Positions 18,107-27,235 are shown, numbered from the stretch's first letter. The stretch: 64,000 nt of DNA from GCA-020356105 sp964347475 (GCA_964347475.1 CAYFYY010000012.1:1-64000), one strand, 5' to 3'. The notes: a model not told the origin generated them from the sequence alone. Made by a program: numbers and translations.

Positions 18107-18292
18107 CGCTTCTCGACTCCCTTATTCCGGCGGATTCGCGTCTTTCGGCACAACATCTTTTTTTCCGGCGGGCGGTCAATGAAAAAACATCGCTGTGCGT
18201 TGCGTCGGGCCGCGGAACAGGGCAGGATAAAGCCACGAAAACGACCAAACGCGGCGGCAACCGCGCAAACGATCCAAGACAGGGAGACAACG
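18107..18292. promoter_or_regulatory. Divergent promoter region of betA and choXWV
   Basis: This 186-bp interval separates the divergent choline dehydrogenase and choline importer genes and must contain both promoters. It has an A/T tract (CATCTTTTTTTCC) and the choX ribosome binding site AGGGAGAC. I could not find a convincing BetI-type operator. Confidence 0.45.
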
Positions 18293-19243
18293 ATGCTCAA
18301 GACATTCTCGCGCGCCGGCGCGCTGGCCGTCCTCCTCGCGTTCGCCGTTCCGGCGGCCCACGCGGCCTCGGAGCCGGCCTCCTGCAAGACGGTCCGCTTC
18401 TCGGACGTCGGCTGGACCGACATCACCGCAACGACGGCGGCGACGTCCGTGGTGCTCCAGGGTCTGGGCTACAAGCCCGAGGCCCAGGTCCTGTCCGTTC
18501 CGGTCACCTATGCCAGCATGAAGAATGGAGACATTGACGTCTTCCTCGGAAACTGGATGCCCACCATGGAAGGCGATATCAAGCCGTATCGTGAGGATGG
18601 CTCGGTCGATACGATCGGCGTCAACCTCGAAGGTGCGAAATACACCTTTGCGGTGCCCAACTACGTGGCCGAGGGCGGCCTGCGCGACTTCGCGGACATC
18701 GCCAAGTTCAAGGACCGGCTGGATGGCAAGATCTACGGCATCGAGCCGGGCAACGACGGCAACCGCCTGATCCTCGACATGATCGCCAAGGACGCGTTCA
18801 AGCTCAAGGGCTTCGAGCTCGTCGAATCCAGCGAGCAGGGAATGCTGGCCCAGGTCCGGCGGGCAGTCTCGCGCAAGGAATGGATCGTCTTCCTGGGGTG
18901 GGAGCCGCACCCGATGAACAGCAATTTCAAGCTCGCGTACCTCTCCGGCGGCGACGACTGGTTCGGGCCGAATTTCGGCGGCGCTACGGTCTACACGAAC
19001 ACCCGTGCCGGCTATGTCACGGAATGTGGCAACGTCGGACGCCTGCTGAAGAACCTGAAATTCACGCTGGCCATGGAAAACCAGATCATGGGGGCGATCC
19101 TCGATGACGCGGTCGAACCCAACAAAGCGGCCGCGGACTGGCTGAAGAAGAATCCCGACGCTCTCGGGGCGTGGCTCGAAGGCGTTCAGACCTTCGACGG
19201 CGGCAATGGGCTGGCCGCGGTCAGAAAACATCTCGGCCTCTGA
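18293..19243 (+). CDS. choX: Choline ABC transporter substrate-binding protein
   Basis: 316 residues with a signal peptide (1-24, AAHAA). Periplasmic binding protein of the OpuAC type that delivers choline to ChoWV. Counting from the start codon, W41, D43, W88, Y117, N154 and W203 fall, with a constant offset of two, on the residues I recall as the aromatic cage and hydroxyl ligands of Sinorhizobium meliloti ChoX (W43, D45, W90, Y119, N156, W205). This agreement strongly supports choline as ligand. First gene of the choXWV operon, divergent from betA. A stem-loop follows its stop. Confidence 0.94.
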   Translation: MLKTFSRAGALAVLLAFAVPAAHAASEPASCKTVRFSDVGWTDITATTAATSVVLQGLGYKPEAQVLSVPVTYASMKNGDIDVFLGNWMPTMEGDIKPYREDGSVDTIGVNLEGAKYTFAVPNYVAEGGLRDFADIAKFKDRLDGKIYGIEPGNDGNRLILDMIAKDAFKLKGFELVESSEQGMLAQVRRAVSRKEWIVFLGWEPHPMNSNFKLAYLSGGDDWFGPNFGGATVYTNTRAGYVTECGNVGRLLKNLKFTLAMENQIMGAILDDAVEPNKAAADWLKKNPDALGAWLEGVQTFDGGNGLAAVRKHLGL

Positions 19244-19269
19244 CGCGGGCTGAACGATTCGTGTCCGAT

Positions 19270-19292
19270 GGCCGGGCCCACAGGGTCCGGCC
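19270..19292 (+). other. Intercistronic stem-loop between choX and choW
   Basis: GGCCGGGCCC pairs with GGGTCCGGCC (ten base pairs, one G-U) around the triloop ACA, 26 bp after the choX stop. Such hairpins after the binding-protein gene commonly protect the upstream message, giving more binding protein than permease. No T-run follows, so it is not a typical terminator. Confidence 0.5.
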
Positions 19293-19343
19293 GTCTTGCG
19301 TCGCGGGACGGGCGGCCAACCAGAAGCGGGAGGCACACGGGAG

Positions 19344-20189
19344 ATGCTGGACTGGCTAACCGAAAACAAGATTCCCCTTGGCCGGTGGATCAAGGGATTC
19401 GTCGAATTCCTCAACGACAACGTCGCCTGGCTGTTCGATCTCATCTCCGACGTTCTCGGGTTCCTCATCGAGGGATTCATCTGGGCGCTCGACTGGATGC
19501 ATCCGCTGGCCCTGACGGCGATCGCAGCGGCCCTGTCATGGCGACTTCACCGTTCCTGGAAGCTGACGGCCCTGGTCGTCGCCTCGCTGCTGCTGATTCT
19601 CAATCTCGGCTACTGGAAGCCGACGATGGAAACCCTGGCGCTTGTCCTTTCGGCAACCGCCATTTGCATGCTCGCCGGCATCCCGCTGGGAATAGCGGCG
19701 GCACACCGGCCCTGGCTTTACACGGCACTGCGGCCGATCCTCGATCTGATGCAGACGATCCCAACCTTCGTCTATCTGATCCCGACGCTGATCCTGTTCG
19801 GTCTGGGCGTCGTGCCCGGCCTGATCTCGACCGTGATTTTCGCCATCCCTGCGCCAGTCCGTCTCACCTATCTTGGGATATCCGGCGTGCCGAAGCAGCT
19901 CGTCGAAGCGGGCGAGGCCTTCGGCGCAAGCAAACGCCAGTTGCTCTGGAAGGTCGAGCTGCCCTACGCGCTGCCGACGATTATGGCGGGCCTGACCCAA
20001 TGCATCATGCTGTCGCTGTCCATGGTGGTGATCGCGGCGCTCGTTGGCGCCAACGGGTTGGGCAAGCCGGTGGTGCGGGCGTTGAACACAGTCAACATCG
20101 CCCAAGGATTCGAGGCCGGGCTGGCGATCGTCATCCTGGCGATCCTGCTCGACCGATTCTTCAAGCAACCAAAAGAAACGAAGAACTGA
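19344..20189 (+). CDS. choW: Choline ABC transporter permease
   Basis: 281 residues, with about six or seven membrane helices and the ABC permease coupling motif in EAGEAFGASKRQLLWKVELPYALP. Proline-rich helix ends such as QTIPTFVYLIPTLILFG are typical of the OpuAB/ProW family of glycine betaine and choline importers. The N-terminal section has an amphipathic stretch (GRWIKGFVEFLNDNVAWLFD) as in ProW. The ATG at 19344 follows GGGAG. Its stop is 4 bp before choV. Confidence 0.92.
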   Translation: MLDWLTENKIPLGRWIKGFVEFLNDNVAWLFDLISDVLGFLIEGFIWALDWMHPLALTAIAAALSWRLHRSWKLTALVVASLLLILNLGYWKPTMETLALVLSATAICMLAGIPLGIAAAHRPWLYTALRPILDLMQTIPTFVYLIPTLILFGLGVVPGLISTVIFAIPAPVRLTYLGISGVPKQLVEAGEAFGASKRQLLWKVELPYALPTIMAGLTQCIMLSLSMVVIAALVGANGLGKPVVRALNTVNIAQGFEAGLAIVILAILLDRFFKQPKETKN

Positions 20190-20193
20190 GCCC

Positions 20194-21393
20194 ATGCCCG
20201 CGGTCGAATTCCGCAATGTCGATGTGATCTTCGGCGCCGACGAGGCGGCGGCGCTGAAGATGCTGGACGGCGGCGCCGACCGCGACGCGATCCTCGAGGC
20301 GACCGGCGCCGTGGTCGGCGTGCACGACGCGTCGCTGGCCGTCGAGGAGGGTGAGATCTGCGTCCTGATGGGACTGTCCGGCTCCGGCAAGTCGTCGCTG
20401 CTGCGCTGCGTCAACGGCCTCAACAAGGTGACGCGCGGCCAGGTCCTGGTCGCCGACGGGGACGGCACTATCGATGTGGCATCGTGCAACGCAACGACGC
20501 TGCGGCGGCTGCGCTCGCAGCGCATCGCCATGGTGTTCCAGCAGTTCGCCCTGCTGCCGTGGCGCACCGTGGCGGAGAATGTCGGCCTCGGCCTCGAGCT
20601 GCGCGGCATGCCGAAGGCGGCGCGCCAGGACATCGTCGACGAGAAGCTGAAGCTGGTCCACCTCGAGCAGTGGAAGGACAAGCATGCGCACGAGCTGTCC
20701 GGCGGCATGCAGCAGCGTGTCGGCCTCGCCCGCGCGTTCGCGACCGACGCGGACATCCTGTTGATGGACGAGCCGTTCTCGGCGCTCGACCCGCTGATCC
20801 GCGAGCATCTGCAGGACGAGCTCGTGGAGCTGCAGCGCTCACTGAAGAAGACCATCGTCTTCGTCAGCCATGACCTCGACGAAGCACTCAAGCTCGGCAC
20901 CCATATCGCAATCATGCAGGACGGGCGGATCGTCCAGTACGGCCGGCCCGAGGAGATCGTCGGCCGGCCGGCCACCGACTACGTGCGCGCCTTCGTCGCC
21001 AACGTGAACCCGCTGAACGTGTTGCGCGGCTCGAGCCTGATGCGGCCGGCCGACGCGCTCGACCGCGATCCCGACGCTCCCGATACCGTGCGCCTCGACG
21101 CGGCGGGTCGTTACCGCTGCCGCCTGGACGGGGCGCGCCGTCCCAAGGCCTATTTCTGTGACAGCACCGAGGCACGCTGCGTGCCGTGGTCGCCGGAGCT
21201 CGCGCTGGAGACCGTACATGACGGATTCGTGTCCGGCACGCCGGAGACACCGATGCGCACCGCCATCGAGGTGCGCCGCGCGACCGGGCGGCCGATGCCG
21301 CTGATCGACGGTGACGGGGTGCTCGTCGGCGTCATCGGCGAGGATGAGCTGCTCACCGGAATGATGCGGCGGTCGGAGCCGCGCAAGGCCTGA
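20194..21393 (+). CDS. choV: Choline ABC transporter ATP-binding protein
   Basis: 399 residues. ATPase domain with Walker A GLSGSGKSS, Q-loop VFQQFALLPWRTV, signature LSGGMQQRVGLARA and Walker B ILLMDEPFSALDP, followed by a C-terminal regulatory part with CBS-like sequence (about 280-399, MPLIDGDGVLVGVIGEDEL), as in ProV/OpuAA. An insertion of about 40 residues before Walker A (EAAALKMLDGGADRDAILE) is characteristic of the ChoV/ProV group. It energises choline import. Convergent with the hydrolase gene, nine bases apart. Confidence 0.93.
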   Translation: MPAVEFRNVDVIFGADEAAALKMLDGGADRDAILEATGAVVGVHDASLAVEEGEICVLMGLSGSGKSSLLRCVNGLNKVTRGQVLVADGDGTIDVASCNATTLRRLRSQRIAMVFQQFALLPWRTVAENVGLGLELRGMPKAARQDIVDEKLKLVHLEQWKDKHAHELSGGMQQRVGLARAFATDADILLMDEPFSALDPLIREHLQDELVELQRSLKKTIVFVSHDLDEALKLGTHIAIMQDGRIVQYGRPEEIVGRPATDYVRAFVANVNPLNVLRGSSLMRPADALDRDPDAPDTVRLDAAGRYRCRLDGARRPKAYFCDSTEARCVPWSPELALETVHDGFVSGTPETPMRTAIEVRRATGRPMPLIDGDGVLVGVIGEDELLTGMMRRSEPRKA

Positions 21394-21402
21394 GCGCCGG
21401 GG

Positions 21403-22251
21403 TCAGCCAAGCCCCATCTGATGCAGGATTGCCCGCGTCGCCGGGTGCGCCGGGTCGTCCATGCCGGTCAGTACGGTGAAATGGTTGGTGCCGGGGATCG
21501 CCTCGGCGACGGTCGTCGCGCCCTTTGCACGCCAGTGTTCTGCCATCGTCTGCGACTGCCGGCGGAACGCTTCGGTCTCGTCCGCGCCCCAATACAGCGC
21601 GAGCGGTGCCGCCGTGGCCGGGTCCAGGAACAACGGGCTGTTGCGCCGTGCGGTTTCCACATCCATGCCGACCTTCTCGTTGATCGTGGTGTCGACGAGA
21701 GGCGTGAGGTCGAAGACGCCGCTGATCGAGACCCCGCCCTTGACGAGATCGTGGGGCAAGCCCTCGGCGAACGCGCCCCAGTCCGTTGCCATCGCCATGC
21801 CGACCAGCTGTCCGCCGCAGGAATGGCCCGAAACGGTCACGTTGTCCGGGTCGCCGCCGAAGCGCTCCGCCTCGCGCCACAGCCAGGCGAGGGCGGCGCG
21901 GATCTGGCGACCGATCTCGTCGATGGTGACCGCCGGGCACAGTGCGTACTCGACCACCGCGACGTGCGCCCCGGCCGCGACCAGCGGCCGGGCGACGAAG
22001 CTCGAAGATTTCCGCGTGTTGGCCTGCCAGTAGCCACCATGGATGTACATGTGCACCGGCGCCTCGGCAACGTCGGCAAGGAACAGGTCCAGCAGCTCTG
22101 CCTCGCTCTCGCCGTAGGCGAGATCCAGTGCCTTGCGCGGCGCCTCGGTCTCCCAGGCCATGCTTTTTTCCGCCCATTCGGCGAGGAATTCGGGATGTTC
22201 GGGCACGTTGGCGCGGTTGTTGTACTGGCGCTCCATTGCCGGATCGATCAT
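21403..22251 (-). CDS. Alpha/beta hydrolase, arylformamidase-like
   Basis: 282 residues. The oxyanion-hole motif HGGYW is at residues 71-75 and the nucleophile elbow GHSCGG puts Ser144 in the catalytic position; His in NHF near residue 258 would complete the triad. This arrangement matches bacterial arylformamidase (kynurenine formamidase) and related esterases. The N-terminal MERQYNNRANVPEHPE is typical of the group. It is the last gene of the minus-strand Liv-type transporter operon, 59 bp after livF, so it may act on the imported substrate. The real substrate is unknown. Confidence 0.8.
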   Translation of the reverse strand: MIDPAMERQYNNRANVPEHPEFLAEWAEKSMAWETEAPRKALDLAYGESEAELLDLFLADVAEAPVHMYIHGGYWQANTRKSSSFVARPLVAAGAHVAVVEYALCPAVTIDEIGRQIRAALAWLWREAERFGGDPDNVTVSGHSCGGQLVGMAMATDWGAFAEGLPHDLVKGGVSISGVFDLTPLVDTTINEKVGMDVETARRNSPLFLDPATAAPLALYWGADETEAFRRQSQTMAEHWRAKGATTVAEAIPGTNHFTVLTGMDDPAHPATRAILHQMGLG

Positions 22252-22310
22252 GACGGTCTTCCTGTCGTGCGCGGAAATCGAAACCGCCGCGGCCGTGCCG
22301 GCAGCGAGTT

Positions 22311-23015
22311 CTAGATCCCCAGATAACGGTGAGCGAGATCGGGATCCGCATCGAGGTCGCTGGAACGGCCCGACCAGACGACCTGGCCCTTTTCCAGAAT
22401 ATAGTGGCGGTCAGCGATGCGCGCGAGCGTTTCGACGTCCTTGTCGATCACAAGGATCGCCTGGCCACGATCGCGCAGCTGCTGCAGGATGTGCCAGATC
22501 TCCTGCCGGATCAGCGGCGCCAGACCCTCGGTCGCCTCGTCGAGGATCAGCAGCTTCGGGTTGGTCATCAGTGCGCGGGCGATCGCCAGCATCTGTTGCT
22601 CGCCGCCGGACAGGGTATCGCCCATATTGCCGGCCCGCTCGGCCAGGCGTGGGAACATCTCGCAGATCGCTGCATAATTCCATGGCATTGCGCTGTCCGA
22701 CCGGTTGGCTGCGGTAGCGACGAGGTTCTCGCGGACCGTCAGGTTGGCGAAGACATGCCGACCCTCGGGGACAAGGCCGAGTCCGGCGCGCGCCACCGCA
22801 TAGGCGGGAGATCCAGCGATCTCCGCGCCCTCGAACCGGATCGACCCGGCCTGCGGCGGCGTCAGGCCCATGATCGACCGCACGGTCGTCGACTTGCCCA
22901 TGCCGTTGCGGCCCATCAGGGTAACGACCTCGCGGGCGGCGACGTCGAGGCTGACGCCGAACAGGATCTGGCTCGCGCCGTAACAAGTCTCGATGTCGCG
23001 CACCTCGAGCATCAC
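22311..23015 (-). CDS. Liv-type ABC transporter ATP-binding protein (LivF)
   Basis: 234 residues, the LivF length. Walker A GRNGMGKST (with Arg and Met in variable places), Q-loop, signature LSGGEQQMLAIARA and Walker B LLILDEATEGLAP, the last typical of LivF-type ATPases. It pairs with the LivG-like protein, its start overlapping the end of that gene as ATGA. The importer takes up a hydrophobic amino acid or an organic acid; the substrate is set by the binding protein at 27236-28408. Confidence 0.92.
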   Translation of the reverse strand: MMLEVRDIETCYGASQILFGVSLDVAAREVVTLMGRNGMGKSTTVRSIMGLTPPQAGSIRFEGAEIAGSPAYAVARAGLGLVPEGRHVFANLTVRENLVATAANRSDSAMPWNYAAICEMFPRLAERAGNMGDTLSGGEQQMLAIARALMTNPKLLILDEATEGLAPLIRQEIWHILQQLRDRGQAILVIDKDVETLARIADRHYILEKGQVVWSGRSSDLDADPDLAHRYLGI

Positions 23016-23773
23016 GCCGCGCTCCCCAGATAGGCTGCGCGCACCGCCGCATCGGCACGAATCGCCGCGGGTGCGCCGCTGGCAATGACGCGGCCGTAGA
23101 CGAGCACGCTGATACGGTCGGCGAGCGCGAACACGGCGTCCATGTCGTGCTCGACCAGCAGCACCGACACCGTGCCCTTCAGATCGGACAACAGCGAGAT
23201 CATGCGGACCGATTCCTCCGGCCCCAGCCCGGCCATCGGCTCGTCGAGCAGCAGCACTTTCGGCTCCGTCGCCAGGGCCATGGCAAGTTCGAGCTGGCGC
23301 TGCTCGCCATGTGCCAGCTCGCCGGCCGGGAGGTCGGACCGGCCACCGAGGCCGACCGAGTCGAGCATGGCCCGCGCCGGTTTGCGCAGCATGGGATCGC
23401 GCCGAGCGTTGCGCCAGAACCGGAAGCTGTGGCCGGCGTGCGCCTGGATCGCCATTGCCACGTTGTCCTCCGCCGTGAAGCCCCTGAACAGGCTGGTAAT
23501 CTGGAACGAGCGCGACAGGCCGAGCCTGGCCCGCCCGTCCGCGGCAAGCCTTGTAACGTCCCGGCCGTCGAACCGGACCGACCCCGCGTCCGCCTTCATC
23601 TCGCCGGACAGCTGCGCGACCGCGGTGGTCTTGCCGGCACCGTTCGGGCCGATCATCGCGTGAATCTCGCCCGGCCGGACCTCAATCGACAGGTCGTCGA
23701 CGGCGACAATGGCCCCGAATCGCTTGACCAGGCCCGTCGCCTCAAGAATCGGGGCACGCATGCGTTCCGTCAT
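23012..23773 (-). CDS. Liv-type ABC transporter ATP-binding protein (LivG)
   Basis: 253 residues. Walker A GPNGAGKTTAV, degenerate signature LAHGEQRQLELAMALA and Walker B LLLDEPMAGLGP are typical of LivG. Its first four bases overlap the stop of the EctB-like aminotransferase gene and its end overlaps livF, so the three genes are translationally coupled. Function is ATP hydrolysis at the inner face of the membrane to drive import. Confidence 0.92.
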   Translation of the reverse strand: MTERMRAPILEATGLVKRFGAIVAVDDLSIEVRPGEIHAMIGPNGAGKTTAVAQLSGEMKADAGSVRFDGRDVTRLAADGRARLGLSRSFQITSLFRGFTAEDNVAMAIQAHAGHSFRFWRNARRDPMLRKPARAMLDSVGLGGRSDLPAGELAHGEQRQLELAMALATEPKVLLLDEPMAGLGPEESVRMISLLSDLKGTVSVLLVEHDMDAVFALADRISVLVYGRVIASGAPAAIRADAAVRAAYLGSAA

Positions 23774-25032
23774 GGTTCTGCGACGAGGACGGATGTCACG
23801 GCCCGCTCCAGGATGTCGAGGCCCTCGTTCAGTCCCGCATCGTCGATCGTCAGGGGCGGCGCGACCTTCAGGACCTCGTCTTGGGCGCCGCAGGTCTCCA
23901 GCACGAGGCCGTTACGGAACGCGGATTCGGCGATCCGCTCGGACACGCCGGGCCGGCCCCAGGCGATGCCCTGCAGCAGGCCGAGTCCCCTGACCTGTGC
24001 CGTGTTGCCGCCATCGACCGTGGCCATGCCGGCCAGCCGCTCTGCCACCGTTGTCGCCTTCCGCGCGATTTCGGCCTCGAGGCGGCCCGACTTCCAGTGC
24101 TCGAGGGCGGCGGTGGCCGCCACGAACGCAAGGTTGTTGCCGCGAAAGGTACCGTTGTGCTCGCCCGGCCGCCAGCGATCGAGTTCCGGCTTGATCAGGA
24201 CCAGCGCCAACGGGAATCCGATGCCGCCGATCGATTTCGACAGGCACACGATATCGGGATACAGGCCGGCACGCTCGAAACTGAAGAATTCGCCCGTGCG
24301 CCCGCATCCGGCCTGGATGTCGTCGACGATCAGCAGGATGCCGTGGCGCTTGGCAAGGGCCGCCAGGCGGCGTAGCCAGTCGGCGGAGGCGACATTCAGA
24401 CCACCTTCCGCCTGCACGGTTTCGACGACAAACGCCGCGGGGATGTCGATGCCGCTGCCGGCGTCGGCAAGCAGCTGCTCGATCAGCGCGATGGTGTCGA
24501 TCTCCGGCCCGAAATATCGGTCGAACGGCAGTCGCGTGACGTGTGCGAGATCGACACCGGCCGACTGCCGCTTGCCCCGGTTCGCTGTGGCCGCGAGCGA
24601 TCCCAGCGTGACGCCATGGAAGGCATGGGTGAAGGCGGCGACGGTGGGTCGGCCCGTCACCTTGCGCGCCAGCTTCAGCGCCGCTTCCACGGCATTGGTG
24701 CCGGTCGGGCCGGTGAACTGTACCCGGTAGTCAAGCTTGCGCGGCTGCAGGATGACGCTGTCGAATGTCTCCAGAAAATCCGCCTTGGCCTGGGTGTGCA
24801 TGTCCATGGCGTGGAGGATGCCGCCGTCCTCCAGATACCGGACCACCGCGCGTATTATGGCCGGATCGTTGTGACCGTAGTTGAGTGCACCGCAGCCCGC
24901 GAGAAAGTCGATATAGCGGCGCCCGTCCCGGTCGAAGAGCTCATGGCCGCGTGCGCGCTCGAACACCGTCGGGAACACTCGGCAATAGAATCTGACCTCG
25001 GACTCGAGCATGGTGAAGACGTCGTGCGACAT
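23770..25032 (-). CDS. Class III aminotransferase, EctB-like, inside a Liv-type operon
   Basis: 420 residues, like EctB (diaminobutyrate-2-oxoglutarate aminotransferase). PLP-binding residues are visible: Lys266 in LSKSIGG, Asp237 in IVDDIQAGCGRTG, and GPTGTNAVEAALKLAR for the phosphate-binding region. MLESEVRFYCRVFPTVFERA at the start and FTHAFHGVTLGSLAAT are close to the EctB pattern. But ectA and ectC are absent, and the gene lies between livM and livG with an ATGA overlap to livG, so its role is likely the transamination of a diamino acid or omega-amino acid that the transporter brings in. Which substrate is inference. Confidence 0.8.
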   Translation of the reverse strand: MSHDVFTMLESEVRFYCRVFPTVFERARGHELFDRDGRRYIDFLAGCGALNYGHNDPAIIRAVVRYLEDGGILHAMDMHTQAKADFLETFDSVILQPRKLDYRVQFTGPTGTNAVEAALKLARKVTGRPTVAAFTHAFHGVTLGSLAATANRGKRQSAGVDLAHVTRLPFDRYFGPEIDTIALIEQLLADAGSGIDIPAAFVVETVQAEGGLNVASADWLRRLAALAKRHGILLIVDDIQAGCGRTGEFFSFERAGLYPDIVCLSKSIGGIGFPLALVLIKPELDRWRPGEHNGTFRGNNLAFVAATAALEHWKSGRLEAEIARKATTVAERLAGMATVDGGNTAQVRGLGLLQGIAWGRPGVSERIAESAFRNGLVLETCGAQDEVLKVAPPLTIDDAGLNEGLDILERAVTSVLVAEP

Positions 25033-25208
25033 GACTATGGTTTGCCTTTCCTGTCAGCCCACCGATACGGCGCTCGCCTGGCGGCTTCCGAAAAAACCCC
25101 GCGCAGGTTTGCCCGGTATCCGTGCGTCAGCATGCCCCAGCCATCACCGGTAATCGAGTCCCAAAACGGGCACGGCACAAATGCCAGCGAAACCCGCGGG
25201 TGGTCGGT

Positions 25209-26207
25209 TCACGCGCGGTCGTCGCGGCCGACGATCCAGCCGTACATCCCGTGCCGCGCGAACAGGACGAAGAAGATCAGGAGCGGGCCGAGTACGATCA
25301 TCCAGTGTTCGGTCCAGGTCGACAGCACCTCTTCCAGCAGGAGAAAGACGGCAGCGCCGAGGACAGGTCCGAACAGCGTGCCCATGCCGCCGAGGATCAC
25401 CATCACCATGATCTCGCCGGATCGCGTCCAGTGCATCAGCGACGGGCTGACGAATTCCGTCTGGTTGGCAATCAGCGCCCCGGCCAGGCCGGCGGTCGCG
25501 CCGGCGATGACAAAGCAGGCGAGCTTGTAGCGGTAGGTCGGAAAGCCGAGCGCCGTCATGCGCCGCTCGTTTTCGCGCACGCCCACGATCACCCGCCCGA
25601 AGCGCGAGCCGACAAGACGATGGCCGAGTCCCAGGAAGGCCACCACCGCGCCGAGGCAGACGTAATAGAAGGCCGCGTCTGCCGACAAATCGATGCCCGG
25701 AATCCGGCTGCGGCCATACAGGCTGAGCCCGTCATCACCGCCATACGCCTCCAGCGACACGAAGAAGAAATAGAGCATCTGCGCGAAGGCCAGGGTGATC
25801 ATGATGAAGTAGACGCCGCCGGTACGCAGGCTGACGGCGCCGATGACGAGCGCCAGAAGCCCGGTAACCAGCATGGCCAGCGGCCAGGTCACCAGGGCGT
25901 TGTCCGTGCCCGGGATCAGGCCGAGAAATGTGGTTCCGTCGAAGCCGTGCACGAACAGGATGCCGACGACGTAGCCGCCGGCACCGAAGAAGGCCGCGTG
26001 CCCGAAGCTGACCATGCCGCCGAAGCCAAGGATCAGATCGAGGCTCGCGGCCGCCAGCCCGTAGATCAGGATGCGGCTGGCCAGGCTGATGTAGAACGGC
26101 TCGTCCAGTGCCAGCGCCACGGGCGGCAGCAGCACCAGGAAGACGAGCGCGCCGAGGTGCACCGCCTGGCGCCGGGTCACGACGCCGATGAGGGGCAGCT
26201 CAGCCAT
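25209..26207 (-). CDS. Liv-type ABC transporter permease (LivM)
   Basis: 332 residues with about eight to ten membrane helices. Typical LivM stretches are LASRILIYGLAAASLDLILG, MVSFGHAAFFGAGGYVVG and GVRENERRMTALGF, the cytoplasmic EAA-like coupling loop. It overlaps the end of the livH gene by eight bases. A 176-bp gap without a gene separates it from the aminotransferase gene; I saw no clear terminator or promoter there. Confidence 0.92.
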   Translation of the reverse strand: MAELPLIGVVTRRQAVHLGALVFLVLLPPVALALDEPFYISLASRILIYGLAAASLDLILGFGGMVSFGHAAFFGAGGYVVGILFVHGFDGTTFLGLIPGTDNALVTWPLAMLVTGLLALVIGAVSLRTGGVYFIMITLAFAQMLYFFFVSLEAYGGDDGLSLYGRSRIPGIDLSADAAFYYVCLGAVVAFLGLGHRLVGSRFGRVIVGVRENERRMTALGFPTYRYKLACFVIAGATAGLAGALIANQTEFVSPSLMHWTRSGEIMVMVILGGMGTLFGPVLGAAVFLLLEEVLSTWTEHWMIVLGPLLIFFVLFARHGMYGWIVGRDDRA

Positions 26208-27120
26208 GGGCCGGGAACAGGCCGCGCGGCCGCCATACCAGGATGCCGGCCATCAGGATGTAGATCGACATCGACGCCAGCGAGGCGCCGACCCCGTCGG
26301 CGGTCGCCGGATCGAGGACCAGGCGGAACAGCACGGGCAGGAACGCGCGCCCCAGGGTATCCACAAGACCGACCAGCAGGGCGCCGACCATCGCGCCGCG
26401 GATCGACCCGATGCCGCCGATCACGATGACGACGAAGGTCAAGATCAGGATGCCCTCGCCCATGCCGACCTCGACCGCGAAGATCGGCCCGGCCATCGCG
26501 CCGGCGAGGCCGGCGAGAGCGGCACCCAGCCCGAACACCAGGGTATAGAGGAGCTTCACGTTCACGCCGAGAGCCCCGACCATCTCACGGTTGCTGGCAC
26601 CCGCCCGGATCAGCATGCCGACCCGCGTGCGCGTGATCAGCACATACAGGAACGCGGCCACCGCGAGCCCCACCAGGATGATCGCCAGCCGGTATGTCGG
26701 ATAGGGGGCGCCGGGCACGATCTCTACCGTGCCCGACAGCGCCTGCGGCACGTCCATGAAGATCGCCCGCGGCCCCCAGACGATGCGCACCAGCTCGTTG
26801 AAGAACAGGATCAGCCCGAACGTCGCCAGCACCTGGTCGAGGTGGCTGCGCGCATACAGGGTGCGCAGGGCGAGGACCTCCACCGCCATGCCGGCCAGCG
26901 CCGCCGCCGGCAGGGCCGCCAGCAGGCCGAGCAGGAACGAGCCGGTCCACTGTGCCACCGTGGCGGCGACGAAGGCGCCGACCATGTACAGCGAGCCGTG
27001 CGCGAGGTTGATCAGGTCCATGATGCCGAACACCAGAGTCAGCCCGGCCGCCAGCAGGAACAGCATGACGCCGAGCTGCAGGCCGTTCAGCACCTGTTCG
27101 AGAACCAGCAGCGCATTCAT
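26200..27120 (-). CDS. Liv-type ABC transporter permease (LivH)
   Basis: 306 residues, eight or so membrane helices. LNGLQLGVMLFLLAAGLTLV, FGIMDLINLAHGSLYMVGAF and the coupling loop RAGASNREMVGALGVNV are diagnostic of LivH. It follows the binding-protein gene by 115 bp, an interval holding a strong stem-loop. Confidence 0.92.
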   Translation of the reverse strand: MNALLVLEQVLNGLQLGVMLFLLAAGLTLVFGIMDLINLAHGSLYMVGAFVAATVAQWTGSFLLGLLAALPAAALAGMAVEVLALRTLYARSHLDQVLATFGLILFFNELVRIVWGPRAIFMDVPQALSGTVEIVPGAPYPTYRLAIILVGLAVAAFLYVLITRTRVGMLIRAGASNREMVGALGVNVKLLYTLVFGLGAALAGLAGAMAGPIFAVEVGMGEGILILTFVVIVIGGIGSIRGAMVGALLVGLVDTLGRAFLPVLFRLVLDPATADGVGASLASMSIYILMAGILVWRPRGLFPAHG

Positions 27121-27206
27121 CCGAACGTTCCGTTTGCGGACCGGTCACCCGCGCCCGGCGGTGCCCGCCCGGCGCCGGCGCTCGCCGCGATCCTGTCCGG
27201 GCCGGA

Positions 27207-27226
27207 CGGGCCGTCGCCACGGCCCG
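27207..27226 (-). other. Intercistronic stem-loop after the binding-protein gene
   Basis: CGGGCCGT and ACGGCCCG form a perfect 8-bp stem with a four-base loop, ten bases past the stop of the binding-protein gene and before livH. As with choX, this probably stabilises the abundant upstream message or attenuates the downstream genes. No T-run follows on the minus strand. Confidence 0.5.
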
Positions 27227-27235
27227 CCCCGGTCC

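Noticed and set aside
16937..18292. Upstream open extension of the choX frame
   Set aside because: It runs across the betA gene antisense; the signal peptide begins at 18293.
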